Shown: positions 43,004-52,615, counted from the stretch's first letter. The stretch: 64,000 nt of DNA from Rufibacter sp. DG15C (GCF_001577755.1 NZ_CP010776.1:496001-560000); one strand, 5' to 3'. Notes: generated by a model not told the origin, from the sequence alone. Numbers and translations: made by a program.

Positions 43004-43711
43004 TTATTTGGCAGGCACTAGAAAATCGCCTTCCAGCACCGGCACTACGTCATAGACATCATGCTGCAAACAGAACTCAATGTCTGGTAAAATGTGCAGG
43101 CGCTCCAGGCGCTGTACGTGGCTGGACTTGGACAAGTAGCCTAGCAAATCATGCTTGGCACTTTGGTACATGGAATGCGCGGCCAGCGTGGCGTCATGGT
43201 TCAGGGAGAAATTCCCTTCTAAGCGCTCAGCCAAGGCGCCGGCAAACAGCGTGTCTTCTAGGTTGAACAAGCCTTTCCAGCCAGCGCAGACTACCACCAC
43301 GTCTTTGTTAGCTTTTCGCAAATAATCTGCCACGGCGCCCACGTTTAAGAAAGCGCCTACTATGACCGCGTCTGCCGTGCGGGACCGGTTGATGGCCTGC
43401 GTACCATTGGTAGTGGTGATGGCCAAGAAACGGCCTTTCACGCCATCCTCGCGGTAATGGAACGGCGAGTTGCCCAAATCAAACCCTTCAGCTTTTACGC
43501 CGTCGCGCTCAGCGGCCACCAGGTAGTTCTGTTCTTTGTAGGCCAGGCATTCGTGGAGTTCGCTGACCGGGGCAATGTGCGTGACGCCGTGCGCCAGGGC
43601 GGTGACCATGCTGGAAGTAGCGCGCAACACGTCTACGGCTACGGCAATCTTTCCCTTTAAATCATACAAAGGCAACAGCTCTGGGCTGAAGCAAACATCT
43701 ATAGAAGGCAT
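43004..43711 (-). CDS. comB: 2-phosphosulfolactate phosphatase family protein
   Basis: A 235-residue ComB-family phosphatase. The motifs VAVDVLRATSSMVTALA, GNSPFHY, TTTNGTQAI and VVVVCAGWKG define the family, which in archaea dephosphorylates 2-phosphosulfolactate in coenzyme M synthesis. Bacteroidota homologues may serve sulfolactate or another phospho-acid, since coenzyme M is not expected here. The neighbours give no pathway clue. A palindrome separates it from gcvT. Confidence 0.88.
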   Translation of the reverse strand: MPSIDVCFSPELLPLYDLKGKIAVAVDVLRATSSMVTALAHGVTHIAPVSELHECLAYKEQNYLVAAERDGVKAEGFDLGNSPFHYREDGVKGRFLAITTTNGTQAINRSRTADAVIVGAFLNVGAVADYLRKANKDVVVVCAGWKGLFNLEDTLFAGALAERLEGNFSLNHDATLAAHSMYQSAKHDLLGYLSKSSHVQRLERLHILPDIEFCLQHDVYDVVPVLEGDFLVPAK

Positions 43712-43721
43712 TTTTAAATAG

Positions 43722-43878
43722 TCTTGAGCGCGAGTTATGAGTCGCGAGTCTTGTTAAAAAAGTTTGGCGTTTTTGGCCTGTTTTCATGAAAACAGGCCAA
43801 AAACGCCAATTACAAATTCTGATTCTTGAGCTGAAAACAAATCCCTCAGACTCAGGACTCTTGACTCAAGACTCAGAA
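43722..43878. repeat. Inverted GAGTC-word arrays framing palindrome copy 18
   Basis: GAGTCTTGAG-type and GTCGCGAGTC words at 43722-43754 are answered in inverted form (CAGACTCAGGACTC, TTGACTCAAGACTC) at 43846-43878, with a palindromic repeat in the middle. Confidence 0.55.
43768..43805. repeat. 38-bp palindromic repeat, copy 18 (perfect)
   Basis: Perfect 38-bp palindrome (centre CATG), extended by GG/CC to 43766-43807; lies between comB and gcvT. Confidence 0.9.
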
Positions 43879-44973
43879 CTATACTGTAGGTTTATAGAAA
43901 GGCAATTTTACCACCTGGGCCTTGAGGTTCTTGTTACGGACCTTGATGAAGATGTCAGTGCCCGGAGTAGTGTACTCGGTTTGTAGGTAGCCCAAGCCCA
44001 CGCCTTTGCCCAAAGAAGGAGACATAGTGCCAGAGGTTACTTCGCCAATGGTAGCGCCTTCGGCGTTCACAATCTCATAGTGGCTGCGCGGAATGCCCTG
44101 CTCCATCATCTCAAAGCCAATCAGTTTGCGGCTCACGCCCTGCTCTTTCTGGGCCTTTAAGTTGTCTGCGTTGGTAAAGTCTTTGCTGAACTTGGTAATC
44201 CAGCCCAAGCCCGCCTCCAGCGGCGAGGTAGAGTCGGTGATGTCATTGCCGTAAAGGCAGTAGCCCATCTCCAGACGCAGGGTGTCACGGGCGCCCAAAC
44301 CAATTGGTTTGATGCCGTAGGGCTCGCCGGCTTTCATGATTTTCTCAAACACCTCTTTGGCATTCTCATTCGGTACGTAGATTTCAAACCCGCCCGCGCC
44401 GGTGTAGCCCGTGGCAGAAATAATCACGTTGGGTACGCCAGCAAAGGTGCCCTTATCAAAGGTGTAGTACACCATGTTAGGCAAATCTACCGGCGTCAAA
44501 GACTGAAGCGCCTGCGCCGTCTTAGGGCCTTGCACGGCAAACAGGGACATCTGGTCAGAGATGTTCTCCAGCTTGGCATTGCCGGTGTTAAACTGATTGA
44601 TCCAGTTCCAGTCTTTCTCAATGTTGGAGGCGTTCACCACCATCATGTACTCTTCAGGAGCTAGGCAGTACACCAACAGGTCATCCACAATACCGCCTTC
44701 CTGGTTAGGAAAGCAGGAGTACTGAATCTTGCCCGGCGTCAGCTTGGAGGCATCATTGGAGGTCACGCGCTGAATCAAGTCCAAAGCACCAGGTCCGGTC
44801 ACCATGAACTCGCCCATATGCGACACGTCAAAAATACCCATCGCCTTGCGCACCGTGTGGTGCTCATCCAAGTCTGAGGAGTAGCGCACCGGCATGTTGT
44901 AACCGGCAAAAGGCACCATCTTGGCACCTAAGGCCTCGTGCACATCGTTCAGGGCAACTTTCTTTAATTCCAT
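43879..44973 (-). CDS. gcvT: Aminomethyltransferase (glycine cleavage T protein)
   Basis: A 364-residue T protein that releases ammonia from aminomethyl-lipoate and forms 5,10-methylene-THF. Motifs include [43 protein letters not shown] and [20 protein letters not shown]. The frame is open upstream to 45093, but the ATG at 44973 gives the family N-terminus and lies after the -7 box at 45012. No other gcv gene is adjacent. Confidence 0.95.
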   Translation of the reverse strand: MELKKVALNDVHEALGAKMVPFAGYNMPVRYSSDLDEHHTVRKAMGIFDVSHMGEFMVTGPGALDLIQRVTSNDASKLTPGKIQYSCFPNQEGGIVDDLLVYCLAPEEYMMVVNASNIEKDWNWINQFNTGNAKLENISDQMSLFAVQGPKTAQALQSLTPVDLPNMVYYTFDKGTFAGVPNVIISATGYTGAGGFEIYVPNENAKEVFEKIMKAGEPYGIKPIGLGARDTLRLEMGYCLYGNDITDSTSPLEAGLGWITKFSKDFTNADNLKAQKEQGVSRKLIGFEMMEQGIPRSHYEIVNAEGATIGEVTSGTMSPSLGKGVGLGYLQTEYTTPGTDIFIKVRNKNLKAQVVKLPFYKPTV

Positions 44974-45011
44974 ATATGTCTTTGTTTGAAGGAATAACTG
45001 TACTAGTAAGG

Positions 45012-45019
45012 CAAAAGTA
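45012..45019 (-). promoter_or_regulatory. -7 promoter element of gcvT
   Basis: The minus strand reads TACTTTTG, 38 nt before the ATG at 44973. Confidence 0.5.
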
Positions 45020-45421
45020 CAGATTTGAAGCGGGTTTGGAAACCACTTCTCTGCAAGTTTTACGCTGGCCATTTCCAAGTCTAAGAACCGCACTCTCTAC
45101 CATTCCTTACCTTGGAAAGTGGACGCCCGCATTTTACTCAACAGGTTCATTACCTAGGAAAGGTTTGCAAAAGTTGATTCTTTTTTGAGTGCAGCAATCT
45201 TCGCATAAGGTCCAAAACTAAAGTAGGTGGACGGGCGTACTGCCTTTGGCTGGCAGAAGGCAAGCTTGTTTAGCTTTAAGCATTGAGGTAATAAAGCATC
45301 ATTCACAAACAGTCATCAAGTAACAAACCGCTGTCTATCACCAACATAAAATTTAAACATACGCTTTTGGCAAAGGATTTTCTTACCCAGCCTTCTGCCA
45401 AGGCAGGTTCATATATTTTTC
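45020..45421. other. Gap between gcvT and the histidine kinase
   Basis: No gene. Two inverted, partly palindromic CTGCCTT(TGGCT)GGCAGAAGGC copies lie at about 45240-45262 and 45387-45408. No riboswitch-like glycine motif was recognised before gcvT. Confidence 0.4.
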
Positions 45422-45429
45422 TATTTTTG
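45422..45429 (+). promoter_or_regulatory. -7 promoter element of the kinase operon
   Basis: TATTTTTG (TAnnTTTG), about 80 nt before the ATG at 45514. Confidence 0.45.
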
Positions 45430-45513
45430 CGCAGAGACCCGTTGTAAGGAGGGGTTTTCTGTTTCATTTTGGATTCCCGGCGGTGGCTGTTTCGCCATCC
45501 ATACCCCATGCTC

Positions 45514-47010
45514 ATGAAATTATCTACCAAGCTTTTTGCTGGTTTCGTCCTTATCTCTTTTCTATTCACGGCCGTGGGGGTGGTCAACTACCGCCTGTCT
45601 GAGGACGTGATTGAGAACTCCAAGTTTGTCTCTGAGTCGCAGAACGTTATCCGTAACTCTTCTTCTTTGCAACGGAACATCATTGACATGGAGACCGGTA
45701 TGCGCGGTTTCCTACTCACGGGCAACGAAGAATTCCTGCAGCCCTACCATACCGCAGACCGCCTCATGCCCGCCCTCTTCCAGGACCTCAAGAAACTGGT
45801 AGATGACTCGCCGGAGCAGTTAAAGAAAATCCAGGAGATTGAAGAACTGCAGGTAAAATGGAAAACCGAATTTGCTGAACTGCTCATCTCAGAGAAACGC
45901 AAAGAGAATGAACAGGGGATAAATACCAAGGGCATCAGGAATCTGGACCACGGGTATTTGGTGCTCAATGAGGAAGGAAAGCGCCTCACAGACCAGATGC
46001 GTATTTACTTCAGGGCGTTTAACAGCATTGAGTACCAGGTGCGTGAAGAGCGTCGCAACAGGCTAGACCAGAGTATCAATGAGACGCGCCGGGTGTCTAC
46101 CGCTTTGACCATTATCTCTGTGATGCTGGGACTTGCCTGGGCCTATTACATTACCCGTCTTATCTCCAGGCGTATCATGAAGATGGTGAACCTGGCAGAC
46201 CGCATTGCCAGCGGTGAGTATAAGACCGCCATTCAGGACGATGCCCATGATGAGCTCACCTTGCTCTCAGACTCTCTCAACCGCATGTCTGGCACCATTG
46301 ATAAAACCTTCTCTGAGCTAGACAGCAAGAACAAGGAACTGGACCAGTTTGCCTACGTGGTCTCGCATGACTTAAAGGCGCCTTTGCGTGGCATTGAGAA
46401 CGCCTCTAAGTGGGTTGAAGAAGACATGGGCAAGGAGCTCCCCAGCCATATTCAAGAATACCTGCTCATGATGCGGGCCCGTGTGCACCGCATGGAAAAC
46501 CTGATCAACGGGATTCTAGCCCTGGCGCGGGTGGGCAGGGCCAAACTGGAGGAAGAGAATGTGAACGTGCAGCACCTTTTGTTTGACGTGATAGACATGC
46601 TCAACCCACCGGCTGGTTTCCAGATTCACATGCCCGACAGGCTCCCCGTTTTGCGCGCCGCCAAGGTAGAGTTGCAGCAGGTGTTCAGTAACTTGATCAG
46701 CAATGCCATCAAATACCATGACAAGGAAAAAGGCAACGTGACCGTGTCTTATAATGAGTTTGCTGACTACCATGAATTCTCTGTGGCAGATGACGGCCCC
46801 GGCATTGAGGCAGAGTACCATGACAGAATCTTTGTCCTGTTCCAGACACTACAAGAGCGCGATGCCGTAGAAAGTACAGGCGTGGGCCTGTCAATTGTCA
46901 AGAAGATCATTGAACGGCAGGGCGGCAAGATCCAAGTGGCTTCTAGCCCGGGCCAAGGCTCTGTCTTTACCTTTACCTGGCCCAAGGTTAAATTAGCCGA
47001 GGCAGCCTAA
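45514..47010 (+). CDS. Sensor histidine kinase (CHASE3-HAMP-HisKA-HATPase)
   Basis: A 498-residue kinase. Two membrane helices (about 9-25 and 188-205) bracket a CHASE3 sensor domain with its TGMRGFLLTGNEEFLQPY signature. HAMP, a HisKA dimer domain with SHDLKAPLRGI (phosphorylated His) and the ATPase boxes NLISNAIKYH, DDGPGIE and TGVGLSIVKK follow. ATG at 45508 (MLMKL) and 45514 are both possible; the latter starts the normal N-terminus. The response regulator is encoded 40 nt downstream. CHASE3 ligand unknown. Confidence 0.92.
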   Translation: MKLSTKLFAGFVLISFLFTAVGVVNYRLSEDVIENSKFVSESQNVIRNSSSLQRNIIDMETGMRGFLLTGNEEFLQPYHTADRLMPALFQDLKKLVDDSPEQLKKIQEIEELQVKWKTEFAELLISEKRKENEQGINTKGIRNLDHGYLVLNEEGKRLTDQMRIYFRAFNSIEYQVREERRNRLDQSINETRRVSTALTIISVMLGLAWAYYITRLISRRIMKMVNLADRIASGEYKTAIQDDAHDELTLLSDSLNRMSGTIDKTFSELDSKNKELDQFAYVVSHDLKAPLRGIENASKWVEEDMGKELPSHIQEYLLMMRARVHRMENLINGILALARVGRAKLEEENVNVQHLLFDVIDMLNPPAGFQIHMPDRLPVLRAAKVELQQVFSNLISNAIKYHDKEKGNVTVSYNEFADYHEFSVADDGPGIEAEYHDRIFVLFQTLQERDAVESTGVGLSIVKKIIERQGGKIQVASSPGQGSVFTFTWPKVKLAEAA

Positions 47011-47050
47011 CCCTATTTTTAGCAATCTATTTAGTACTTAATTCTATATT

Positions 47051-47494
47051 ATGAGTGAATCCCAAGCCAGTATTTTGTTAGTGGAAGACGATTACCTGGA
47101 TGCCATGAGCGTAGAGCGCGAGTTGCGTAAAATCAAGGTGATGGTACCGCTACACAAAGCCAAAAACGGACGCGAGGCCCTGGCCATGCTCCGCGGCGAA
47201 CCAGGCACTCCCAAGCTGTCCCCCTTGCCAACCGTGGTGTTGCTAGACATTAACATGCCCCGCATGAACGGCATAGAGTTCTTACAGGAAATACGCAAAG
47301 ACCCCAGTTTGTCTGGGTTGAACGTGTTCATCATGACCACCTCCAACGAAGACTCTGACCGCCATGCCGCCCAAGACCTGCGCGTGAGCGGCTACATTGT
47401 CAAGCCCCTCTCCTTTGACTCCTTCGGGGAAGGTGGTTCTGGCATTGACTCCTTCAGTTTGTTCCTTGACCTGTTGAAGCTGAAACCGCAATAA
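47051..47494 (+). CDS. Single-domain response regulator
   Basis: A 147-residue receiver-only protein. The acidic pocket is VEDDYLD, the phospho-acceptor is in LLDINMPRMNGIEFL, TTS and YIVKPLSF supply Thr and Lys; there is no output domain. It looks like the RcpA-type receivers that accept phosphate from phytochrome-like and related kinases. It pairs with the kinase encoded upstream and probably acts by protein contact or phosphorelay. Confidence 0.92.
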   Translation: MSESQASILLVEDDYLDAMSVERELRKIKVMVPLHKAKNGREALAMLRGEPGTPKLSPLPTVVLLDINMPRMNGIEFLQEIRKDPSLSGLNVFIMTTSNEDSDRHAAQDLRVSGYIVKPLSFDSFGEGGSGIDSFSLFLDLLKLKPQ

Positions 47495-47521
47495 CAGACA
47501 TTCTTGCTTACACGAAAGAGC

Positions 47522-47559
47522 CGTTTTTGGCCTGTTTTCATAAAAACAGGCCAAAAACG
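47522..47559. repeat. 38-bp palindromic repeat, copy 19 (near-perfect, terminator-like)
   Basis: Between convergent response-regulator and rnhB genes. Flanks GAGC/GCTC extend the stem to 47518-47563, followed by TTTTCTTT on the plus strand: a full intrinsic terminator. Confidence 0.9.
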
Positions 47560-47585
47560 GCTCTTTTCTTTACTAATATTGGTGA

Positions 47586-48188
47586 CTATAGAAGCTCCAG
47601 CGTCTCTTCTTCCGCCAATAATTTAAACGTCATTCTGTGGTGCGGCGTAGTGCCGTATTGAGAAATAGCTGCTCTATGTGATTTGGTAGGATAGCCCGCA
47701 TTCTGTTCCCAACCATAGAAAGGATGTGCCTCGCCTAGCTTCTTCATGAGCTCATCGCGGTGCGTTTTGGCCAGGATGGACGCCGCGGCAATACTAAAGA
47801 AGCGCCCATCGCCTTTTACCATACATTCATGCGGCACCTGCTTGTAAGCCTTAAACCGATTGCCGTCTACCAACAAATACTCTGGCTCTATGGTAAGTTG
47901 ATTCACTGCACGGTGCATGGCCTCAAAAGAGGCGTTCAAGATATTGATTTGGTCAATCTCCTGCGGCGATACCTCGGCCACGGCCCAGTGCAGAGCCTCC
48001 TTGTAAATTTCCTCGCGCAGCAAGTCACGTTGTTTGGCAGACAGTTGCTTGGAGTCCGTGAGCAGGGCGTGGTGGTAATCTGAGGGCAAAATCACCGCCG
48101 CAGCAACCACCGGCCCGGCCAGACATCCTCTACCCGCCTCATCCAAGCCCGCTTCCAAAAGTTTACCGCTATGGTTGGCAATCAGCAT
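47586..48188 (-). CDS. rnhB: Ribonuclease HII
   Basis: A 200-residue RNase HII that cleaves RNA in RNA/DNA hybrids and single misincorporated ribonucleotides. The catalytic acidic residues lie in [15 protein letters not shown] (DEAGRG), [18 protein letters not shown] and [15 protein letters not shown]. The stop codon is close to palindrome copy 19. It is transcribed away from the non-coding island at 48189. Confidence 0.95.
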   Translation of the reverse strand: MLIANHSGKLLEAGLDEAGRGCLAGPVVAAAVILPSDYHHALLTDSKQLSAKQRDLLREEIYKEALHWAVAEVSPQEIDQINILNASFEAMHRAVNQLTIEPEYLLVDGNRFKAYKQVPHECMVKGDGRFFSIAAASILAKTHRDELMKKLGEAHPFYGWEQNAGYPTKSHRAAISQYGTTPHHRMTFKLLAEEETLELL

Positions 48189-48371
48189 ATTCCTTCGTTT
48201 TTCTGTCTGGGGTAAAACAGCACTTCCCCCAAAATAATTCTCAGCGAAGGTACGTAGGCTAGCTCAATTTTCTCGCTTGGCACAATACGCCCTTCTAAAG
48301 TAAGTTGAGGTTCCTTTCCTAATCATTACACTTGGCATTACCACAACGAGCGACTAATGGCCAGTAGCGCG

Positions 48372-48405
48372 CACACTCGCAGGTCTAGCCGGACGCTGCG
48401 AGACC
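48372..48405 (+). other. Candidate pseudoknot-forming segment
   Basis: CTCGCAGGTCT is followed by a spacer and CTGCGAGACC. CGCAG can pair with CTGCG and GGTCT with AGACC; the order is interleaved (a-b-a'-b'), as in an H-type pseudoknot or two exclusive stems. Confidence 0.4.
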
Positions 48406-48440
48406 TTGATAGCAGTAGTCAATATTCCCAGCGCCCTCGT

Positions 48441-48470
48441 CATCCCCCTACCCCCTTCAAAGGGGGACGC
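48441..48470 (+). repeat. CCCCCTTCAAAGGGGG repeat, solitary copy
   Basis: CATCCCCCTACCCCCTTC then AAAGGGGGACGC; the same element bounds 20705-20836 and recurs at 62653. Confidence 0.75.
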
Positions 48471-49000
48471 AATGCGCAGGTAAAAGCAAGCGCTTCGCGG
48501 CAGTTGCAAACTGCCTCCACCATGGGTCCAATTCGCAGACTTGAACCATGGGCACGGGAATGCAGATCAAACAAACCGTGCCTTGGCACGCATGCCTCTG
48601 CAGCGACAGGAACCGTAATTGCCTGCAACCAACAAACCCACCATCAGGCCATTTCAGAACTGGAACCCAAACCAGTCCTGACCCTGAGCGCCTCTGTTGT
48701 TTCGTTGCCGCAGGCAGGGCCCCACAGGCCCAGAGTACAACAGCAGTGCGAAGGATCAGGACGAGGCCCCGCGGCCGTGAGCGCTTAGCGGATGAGATGA
48801 AACAAGGCTGTGAGTGCGCTCCGGAACAAGCGGCTACTACAAACGAACAGCCAACGGCGTGCACTTGAACAGTGTCCAATAAGCTGTTGGCTTGAAGGCA
48901 TAAAGCGGTCGGTAATGAGAACACTAAAAACGGCAGGCAGGTTAAGGCACGGTAATCCAAGTTGAGGTTAGCTAATGGTAAGCAATTAGCAATCAAACCT

Positions 49001-49038
49001 CGTTTTCCGCCTAATTCCCAGAAAACACCCCAAAAACA
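49001..49038. repeat. 38-bp palindromic repeat, copy 20 (divergent gap)
   Basis: Diverged copy 84 nt upstream of the acs start in the rnhB/acs divergent region. Confidence 0.65.
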
Positions 49039-49121
49039 CCTCTTTCATAGAGTAAACCATTGATTTCTTGGCCGCTTCAGCGTAAACCTTAACTTTAAGG
49101 ATTCAACCTACCAGCAACACT

Positions 49122-51020
49122 ATGGACGACCGCATCAGATCTATGGAGGAGTACCAAGCCGCGTACCAGAAAAGCGTGGAGCAGCCAGAGGAGTTTTGGG
49201 CCGGGGTAGCCAAGAACTTCACCTGGCGCCAGAAATGGGACAAGGTTTTGGACTGGAACTTTGAAGAGCCCAACGTGAAATGGTTTGTGAACGGCAAGCT
49301 CAACATCACGGAGAACTGCTTGGACCGACACCTGGAGAAACGCGGCAACAAACTGGCCCTCATCTGGGAACCCAACGACCCCAAAGAGCGCTTCATCCGG
49401 TTCACGTACCGTGAGTTGCACGAGAAGGTCTGCCAGATGGCCAACATCTTAAAGCGCAACGGTGTGCAGAAAGGCGACCGCGTGTGCATTTACATGCCCA
49501 TGATCCCGGAGTTGGCGTTCAGTGTGCTGGCCTGCGCGCGCATTGGGGCGGTGCATTCGGTGATTTTTGCGGGATTCTCTCATACGGCCATGGCCGATAG
49601 AATCAATGACGCCCAAGCCAAGGTAGTCTTGACCTCAGATGGGTTGAACCGTGGTCCCAAGCAGATACCGGTCAAGCGCGTAGTAGACGAGGCCTTGGAA
49701 ACCTGTCCCAGCGTGGAGAAGGTGGTGGTGGTAGACCGTATTGGTTGGGCCGTGAACATGGTAGAGGGCCGCGACGTCTGGTACCATGAAGAACTGGAGC
49801 ACGTAGACAAGAACTGCCCCGCCGAGGAGATGGATGCTGAGGATTTGCTTTTCATTCTCTACACCTCGGGATCCACCGGAAAACCCAAAGGCGTGGTGCA
49901 CACCTGCGGCGGCTACATGGTCTACACGGATTATACTTTCCGGAACGTGTTCCAGTACGAGGAGAGCGACATCTACTGGTGCACCGCCGACATTGGCTGG
50001 ATCACCGGCCACTCCTATTTGCTGTACGGTCCTTTGCTCTCAGGTGCCACCACGCTCATGTTTGAGGGCGTGCCCACGTTCCCAGACCCGGGCCGCTTCT
50101 GGCAGGTCATTGACAAGTTTGGCGTCAACATCTTCTATACCGCACCCACCGCTATTCGGTCGTTGATGGCCTCGGGCTTGGACCATGTGTTGTCGTATAG
50201 CCTGGATTCTTTGAAGGTGCTGGGATCGGTGGGCGAACCCATCAACGAGGAAGCCTGGCATTGGTACCACATCCATGTGGGCAAGGAGCGCTGTCCTGTG
50301 GTAGACACGTGGTGGCAGACCGAGACGGCGGGCATCATGCTCAGCTCCCTGGCCAACATCACACCCACCAAACCCAGCCATGCGGGTTTCGCGCTACCGG
50401 GCGTGCAGCCCATCTTGATTGACCAGGAGGGCAACGAAATCTTAGAAAACGAGCAGGAAGGCTACCTGTGCATGAAGTTTCCGTGGCCAGGCATCATTAG
50501 AACCACTTACGGCGACCATGAGCGCTGCCGCCAGAGCTACTTTAGCACCTACAAAAACCTGTACTTTACCGGCGACGGCGCCAAGCGCGACAAGGATGGC
50601 TTATGGCGCATCATTGGCCGCGTGGATGATGTGATCAACGTCTCGGGCCACCGTTTTGGCACCGCCGAGATTGAGAACGCCATCAACCAGAACAAGCACA
50701 TAGTGGAGAGCGCTGTGGTGGGCTACCCGCATGAAGTGAAAGGCCAAGGCATTTACGCCTTTGTGGTCTGCGGCGAAGAGGCTCCTACCAATGAAGAGAA
50801 CCTTCGCGCCGAAGTCATTGAAACCGTGGTGGAACAGATTGGCAAGATTGCCAAGCCAGACAAGATCCAGATTGTAAGCGGCCTGCCCAAAACACGGTCG
50901 GGTAAGATCATGCGCCGCATCTTGCGGAAAGTAGCCGAGGGAGACACGACAAACCTAGGCGATACCAGCACCTTGCTGGATCCGCCGATTGTAGATGAGA
51001 TTGTGAAAGGAGCCTTGTAG
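49122..51020 (+). CDS. acs: Acetyl-CoA synthetase
   Basis: A 632-residue AMP-forming acetate:CoA ligase. The adenylation motif YTSGSTGKPKG, WWQTETAG, YFTGDGAKRDKDG, the hinge GRVDDVINVSGHR and the C-terminal catalytic Lys in KTRSGKIMRRIL (target of acetylation control) are all present. Length is slightly under the E. coli enzyme. A TAACTTTA near-box at about 49090 may be the -7 element. It scavenges acetate into central metabolism. Confidence 0.96.
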   Translation: MDDRIRSMEEYQAAYQKSVEQPEEFWAGVAKNFTWRQKWDKVLDWNFEEPNVKWFVNGKLNITENCLDRHLEKRGNKLALIWEPNDPKERFIRFTYRELHEKVCQMANILKRNGVQKGDRVCIYMPMIPELAFSVLACARIGAVHSVIFAGFSHTAMADRINDAQAKVVLTSDGLNRGPKQIPVKRVVDEALETCPSVEKVVVVDRIGWAVNMVEGRDVWYHEELEHVDKNCPAEEMDAEDLLFILYTSGSTGKPKGVVHTCGGYMVYTDYTFRNVFQYEESDIYWCTADIGWITGHSYLLYGPLLSGATTLMFEGVPTFPDPGRFWQVIDKFGVNIFYTAPTAIRSLMASGLDHVLSYSLDSLKVLGSVGEPINEEAWHWYHIHVGKERCPVVDTWWQTETAGIMLSSLANITPTKPSHAGFALPGVQPILIDQEGNEILENEQEGYLCMKFPWPGIIRTTYGDHERCRQSYFSTYKNLYFTGDGAKRDKDGLWRIIGRVDDVINVSGHRFGTAEIENAINQNKHIVESAVVGYPHEVKGQGIYAFVVCGEEAPTNEENLRAEVIETVVEQIGKIAKPDKIQIVSGLPKTRSGKIMRRILRKVAEGDTTNLGDTSTLLDPPIVDEIVKGAL

Positions 51021-51141
51021 GCTCCTTTTTTCTTGGCTTTCTGCTTTAGAATGGCTTTCAGAATCCATTCAATTTCTAACCTTTTACCGGGAACGGGGTA
51101 CAAGCAAGAACAAATTTTTCTGACCTTTAAGATAAACCAAG

Positions 51142-51408
51142 ATGGCCTTAGACATAAAACACGACACGCAGAATCAGCAGTTCACGGCGTATTTAGAGAA
51201 CGAGGAGATTGGCGAACTGGCCTATGCCCTGCCAGACACCAAGATCATAGATTTTCAGCATACGTTTATTGAGGAGCAGCACCGGGGCAAAGGCCTGGCA
51301 GACAAACTGATTCAGCACGGGCTGGACCATGCCAGACAAAACGGTTATGAGGTACGGGCTACCTGTACGGCGGTGGCTACTTACCTAAAGAAGAACCCGC
51401 AGTCTTAG
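51142..51408 (+). CDS. Small GNAT-like N-acetyltransferase (NATD1 type)
   Basis: An 88-residue minimal GNAT-fold protein. The core FIEEQHRGKGLADKLIQHGL has the RGKGLA acetyl-CoA loop; the C-terminus VRATCTAVATYLKKNP is typical of the YidJ/NATD1 subgroup. Substrates of this subgroup are unknown. It is probably the second gene of the acs transcript, 121 nt after acs, and ends at a perfect palindrome. Confidence 0.85.
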   Translation: MALDIKHDTQNQQFTAYLENEEIGELAYALPDTKIIDFQHTFIEEQHRGKGLADKLIQHGLDHARQNGYEVRATCTAVATYLKKNPQS

Positions 51409-51436
51409 GCAATCTGTTCCTGAAACCAGTGAAAGC

Positions 51437-51474
51437 CGTTTTTGGCCTGTTTTCTGTAAAACAGGCCAAAAACG
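51437..51474. repeat. 38-bp palindromic repeat, copy 21 (terminator)
   Basis: Consensus copy; AGCC/GGCT flanks lengthen the stem and a run of seven T follows on the plus strand, making a full intrinsic terminator between convergent genes. Confidence 0.9.
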
Positions 51475-51585
51475 GCTTTTTTTATGAACATCATTCTAAA
51501 TGGCAGGGCATAAAAAAAGAGCCTCAGCGCTTTCACCGAAACTCTTTTTCCAAACAAATCTACAAAGAAGCTTTTGAATGCCTTA

Positions 51586-51879
51586 CTATCTAGGAATGAT
51601 CAGTTTTTGACCAGGGTGGATCAAGTTTGGATCTTTTACCTGGTCTGTATTGGCTTGGTGTATTTTGTGCCACTGCTGGGCGTCTCCATACACGTGCTTG
51701 GCTATTTTAGACAGCGAGTCGCCGCTCTGTACGGTATAGTACTCAGTAGCTGGATTGGCTGCTGCTCCTGCTGCTGGCGTTTGGGCCGCATTAGGGTTGT
51801 TCTTGAAAAAGTCATTATTGGCGGCTGGCTTAGCGGCCGGCTTTTCTTCGCCTTTCTTTAAAAAATCAAACAGTCCCAT
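51586..51879 (-). CDS. LysM domain protein
   Basis: A 97-residue protein with a C-terminal LysM domain (YYTVQSGDSLSKIAKHVYGDAQQWHKIH, then LIHPGQKLIIPR) after an Ala/Pro/Asn-rich linker and a short amphipathic N-terminus (MGLFDFLKK). No signal peptide is visible, so it resembles YgaU/LysM-BON-type cytoplasmic or envelope-associated proteins. The N-terminal FDFLKK pattern is common to this Bacteroidota subgroup. Role in envelope stress or potassium sensing is possible but unproven. Confidence 0.85.
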   Translation of the reverse strand: MGLFDFLKKGEEKPAAKPAANNDFFKNNPNAAQTPAAGAAANPATEYYTVQSGDSLSKIAKHVYGDAQQWHKIHQANTDQVKDPNLIHPGQKLIIPR

Positions 51880-52077
51880 AGTAGTATTTCTAGTTTAGTT
51901 GGTAATAGCTAGACATGTGCCTTGTAGCTAGCACATTGGTTTTCACTTTTCTACTTACGATTCTTGGCCCCCTTTGTTAGAATTATTTAGTAGAACTGTG
52001 TGGTAAATACCACGTAAGAACTACCGATTGTCTTTTGCGCAATCAGTACAAGTAATAGCAACCACAACCCCACAACT

Positions 52078-52503
52078 ATGAAAAAGTCAATTGCATCAAC
52101 ATTCACTCAACTACTCTCTTTGGTGATGGTTCTTACCTTCACGGCGTTCACCTTTAGCTGCGGTAAAAAAGGCGCCGAAGGCGGAGACTCCAGCATGATT
52201 TCGGGCACTACCAGCAAAGTTTGGAAAGCCGACAAAGAAACCACCGCCGCCGGTGACAAAGACAAGCTGACTTCTGCCGAGAAGGAAGAGCAAATTCAGT
52301 TCTTCGCCAACGGTAATTTCACCCAGACATCTAACAGCCAGTCGGCCAACGGAACCTGGACCTATGACGCCAGCACCAAGACCTTAAGCCTTACTTACGC
52401 CAACAACAATGTAAGCGAGAACTTCACGGTAACGGAGCTTACCAAAAACGACTTGAAACTGCAGGCCCCAGATGGCTCTACCCTGGCCATGGAAGCTGAA
52501 TAA
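52078..52503 (+). CDS. Small lipoprotein with lipocalin-like domain
   Basis: A 141-residue lipoprotein. The signal peptide ends in the lipobox TFSC (Cys at about residue 28), followed by a charged linker and a beta-rich domain (FFANGNFTQTS, GTWTYDASTKTLSLTY, LKLQAPDGS) of the lipocalin-like type used for small Bacteroidota surface lipoproteins. No Met precedes the start. It has a terminator at 52524-52562. Function unknown. Confidence 0.78.
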   Translation: MKKSIASTFTQLLSLVMVLTFTAFTFSCGKKGAEGGDSSMISGTTSKVWKADKETTAAGDKDKLTSAEKEEQIQFFANGNFTQTSNSQSANGTWTYDASTKTLSLTYANNNVSENFTVTELTKNDLKLQAPDGSTLAMEAE

Positions 52504-52523
52504 TTTTCATACTAGCATTTAAA

Positions 52524-52562
52524 AAAAAGCCCGGTTTGTCTCTGTACATGGCGGGCTTTTTT
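52524..52562 (+). terminator. Intrinsic terminator of the lipoprotein gene
   Basis: AAAAAAGCCCG pairs with CGGGCTTTTTT around a 16-nt loop. Confidence 0.8.
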
Positions 52563-52615
52563 ATTGAGAGTTTGAAGGATTGAATTAGTGAGAGAATAGG
52601 GTAGAAACCCACAGC

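Larger units (their letters stand above)
48189..49121. other. 933-bp non-coding repeat island between rnhB and acs
   Basis: Open frames occur on both strands here (for example 48457-48996 on the minus strand), but they look like artefacts. They have no recognisable domain, carry a biased Cys/Ser/Leu composition, and no -7 box was seen directly ahead of them. The region contains a degenerate palindrome half (48194-48222), a stem-loop with swapped arms (48372-48405), the CCCCCTTCAAAGGGGG repeat (48441-48470), GC-rich diffuse sequence to 48900 and palindrome copy 20 (49001-49038). Confidence 0.6.

Noticed and set aside
45020-45421. Glycine riboswitch before gcvT.
   Set aside because: No conserved glycine-riboswitch core was seen; the region has only two small inverted repeats.
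48194-48222. Another palindrome copy upstream of rnhB.
   Set aside because: Only the left half and part of the centre resemble the repeat; not counted.
48457-48996. 179-codon minus-strand frame in the rnhB-acs gap.
   Set aside because: Biased composition, no recognisable domain, no -7 box seen directly upstream, and repeat elements inside; more likely repeat DNA.
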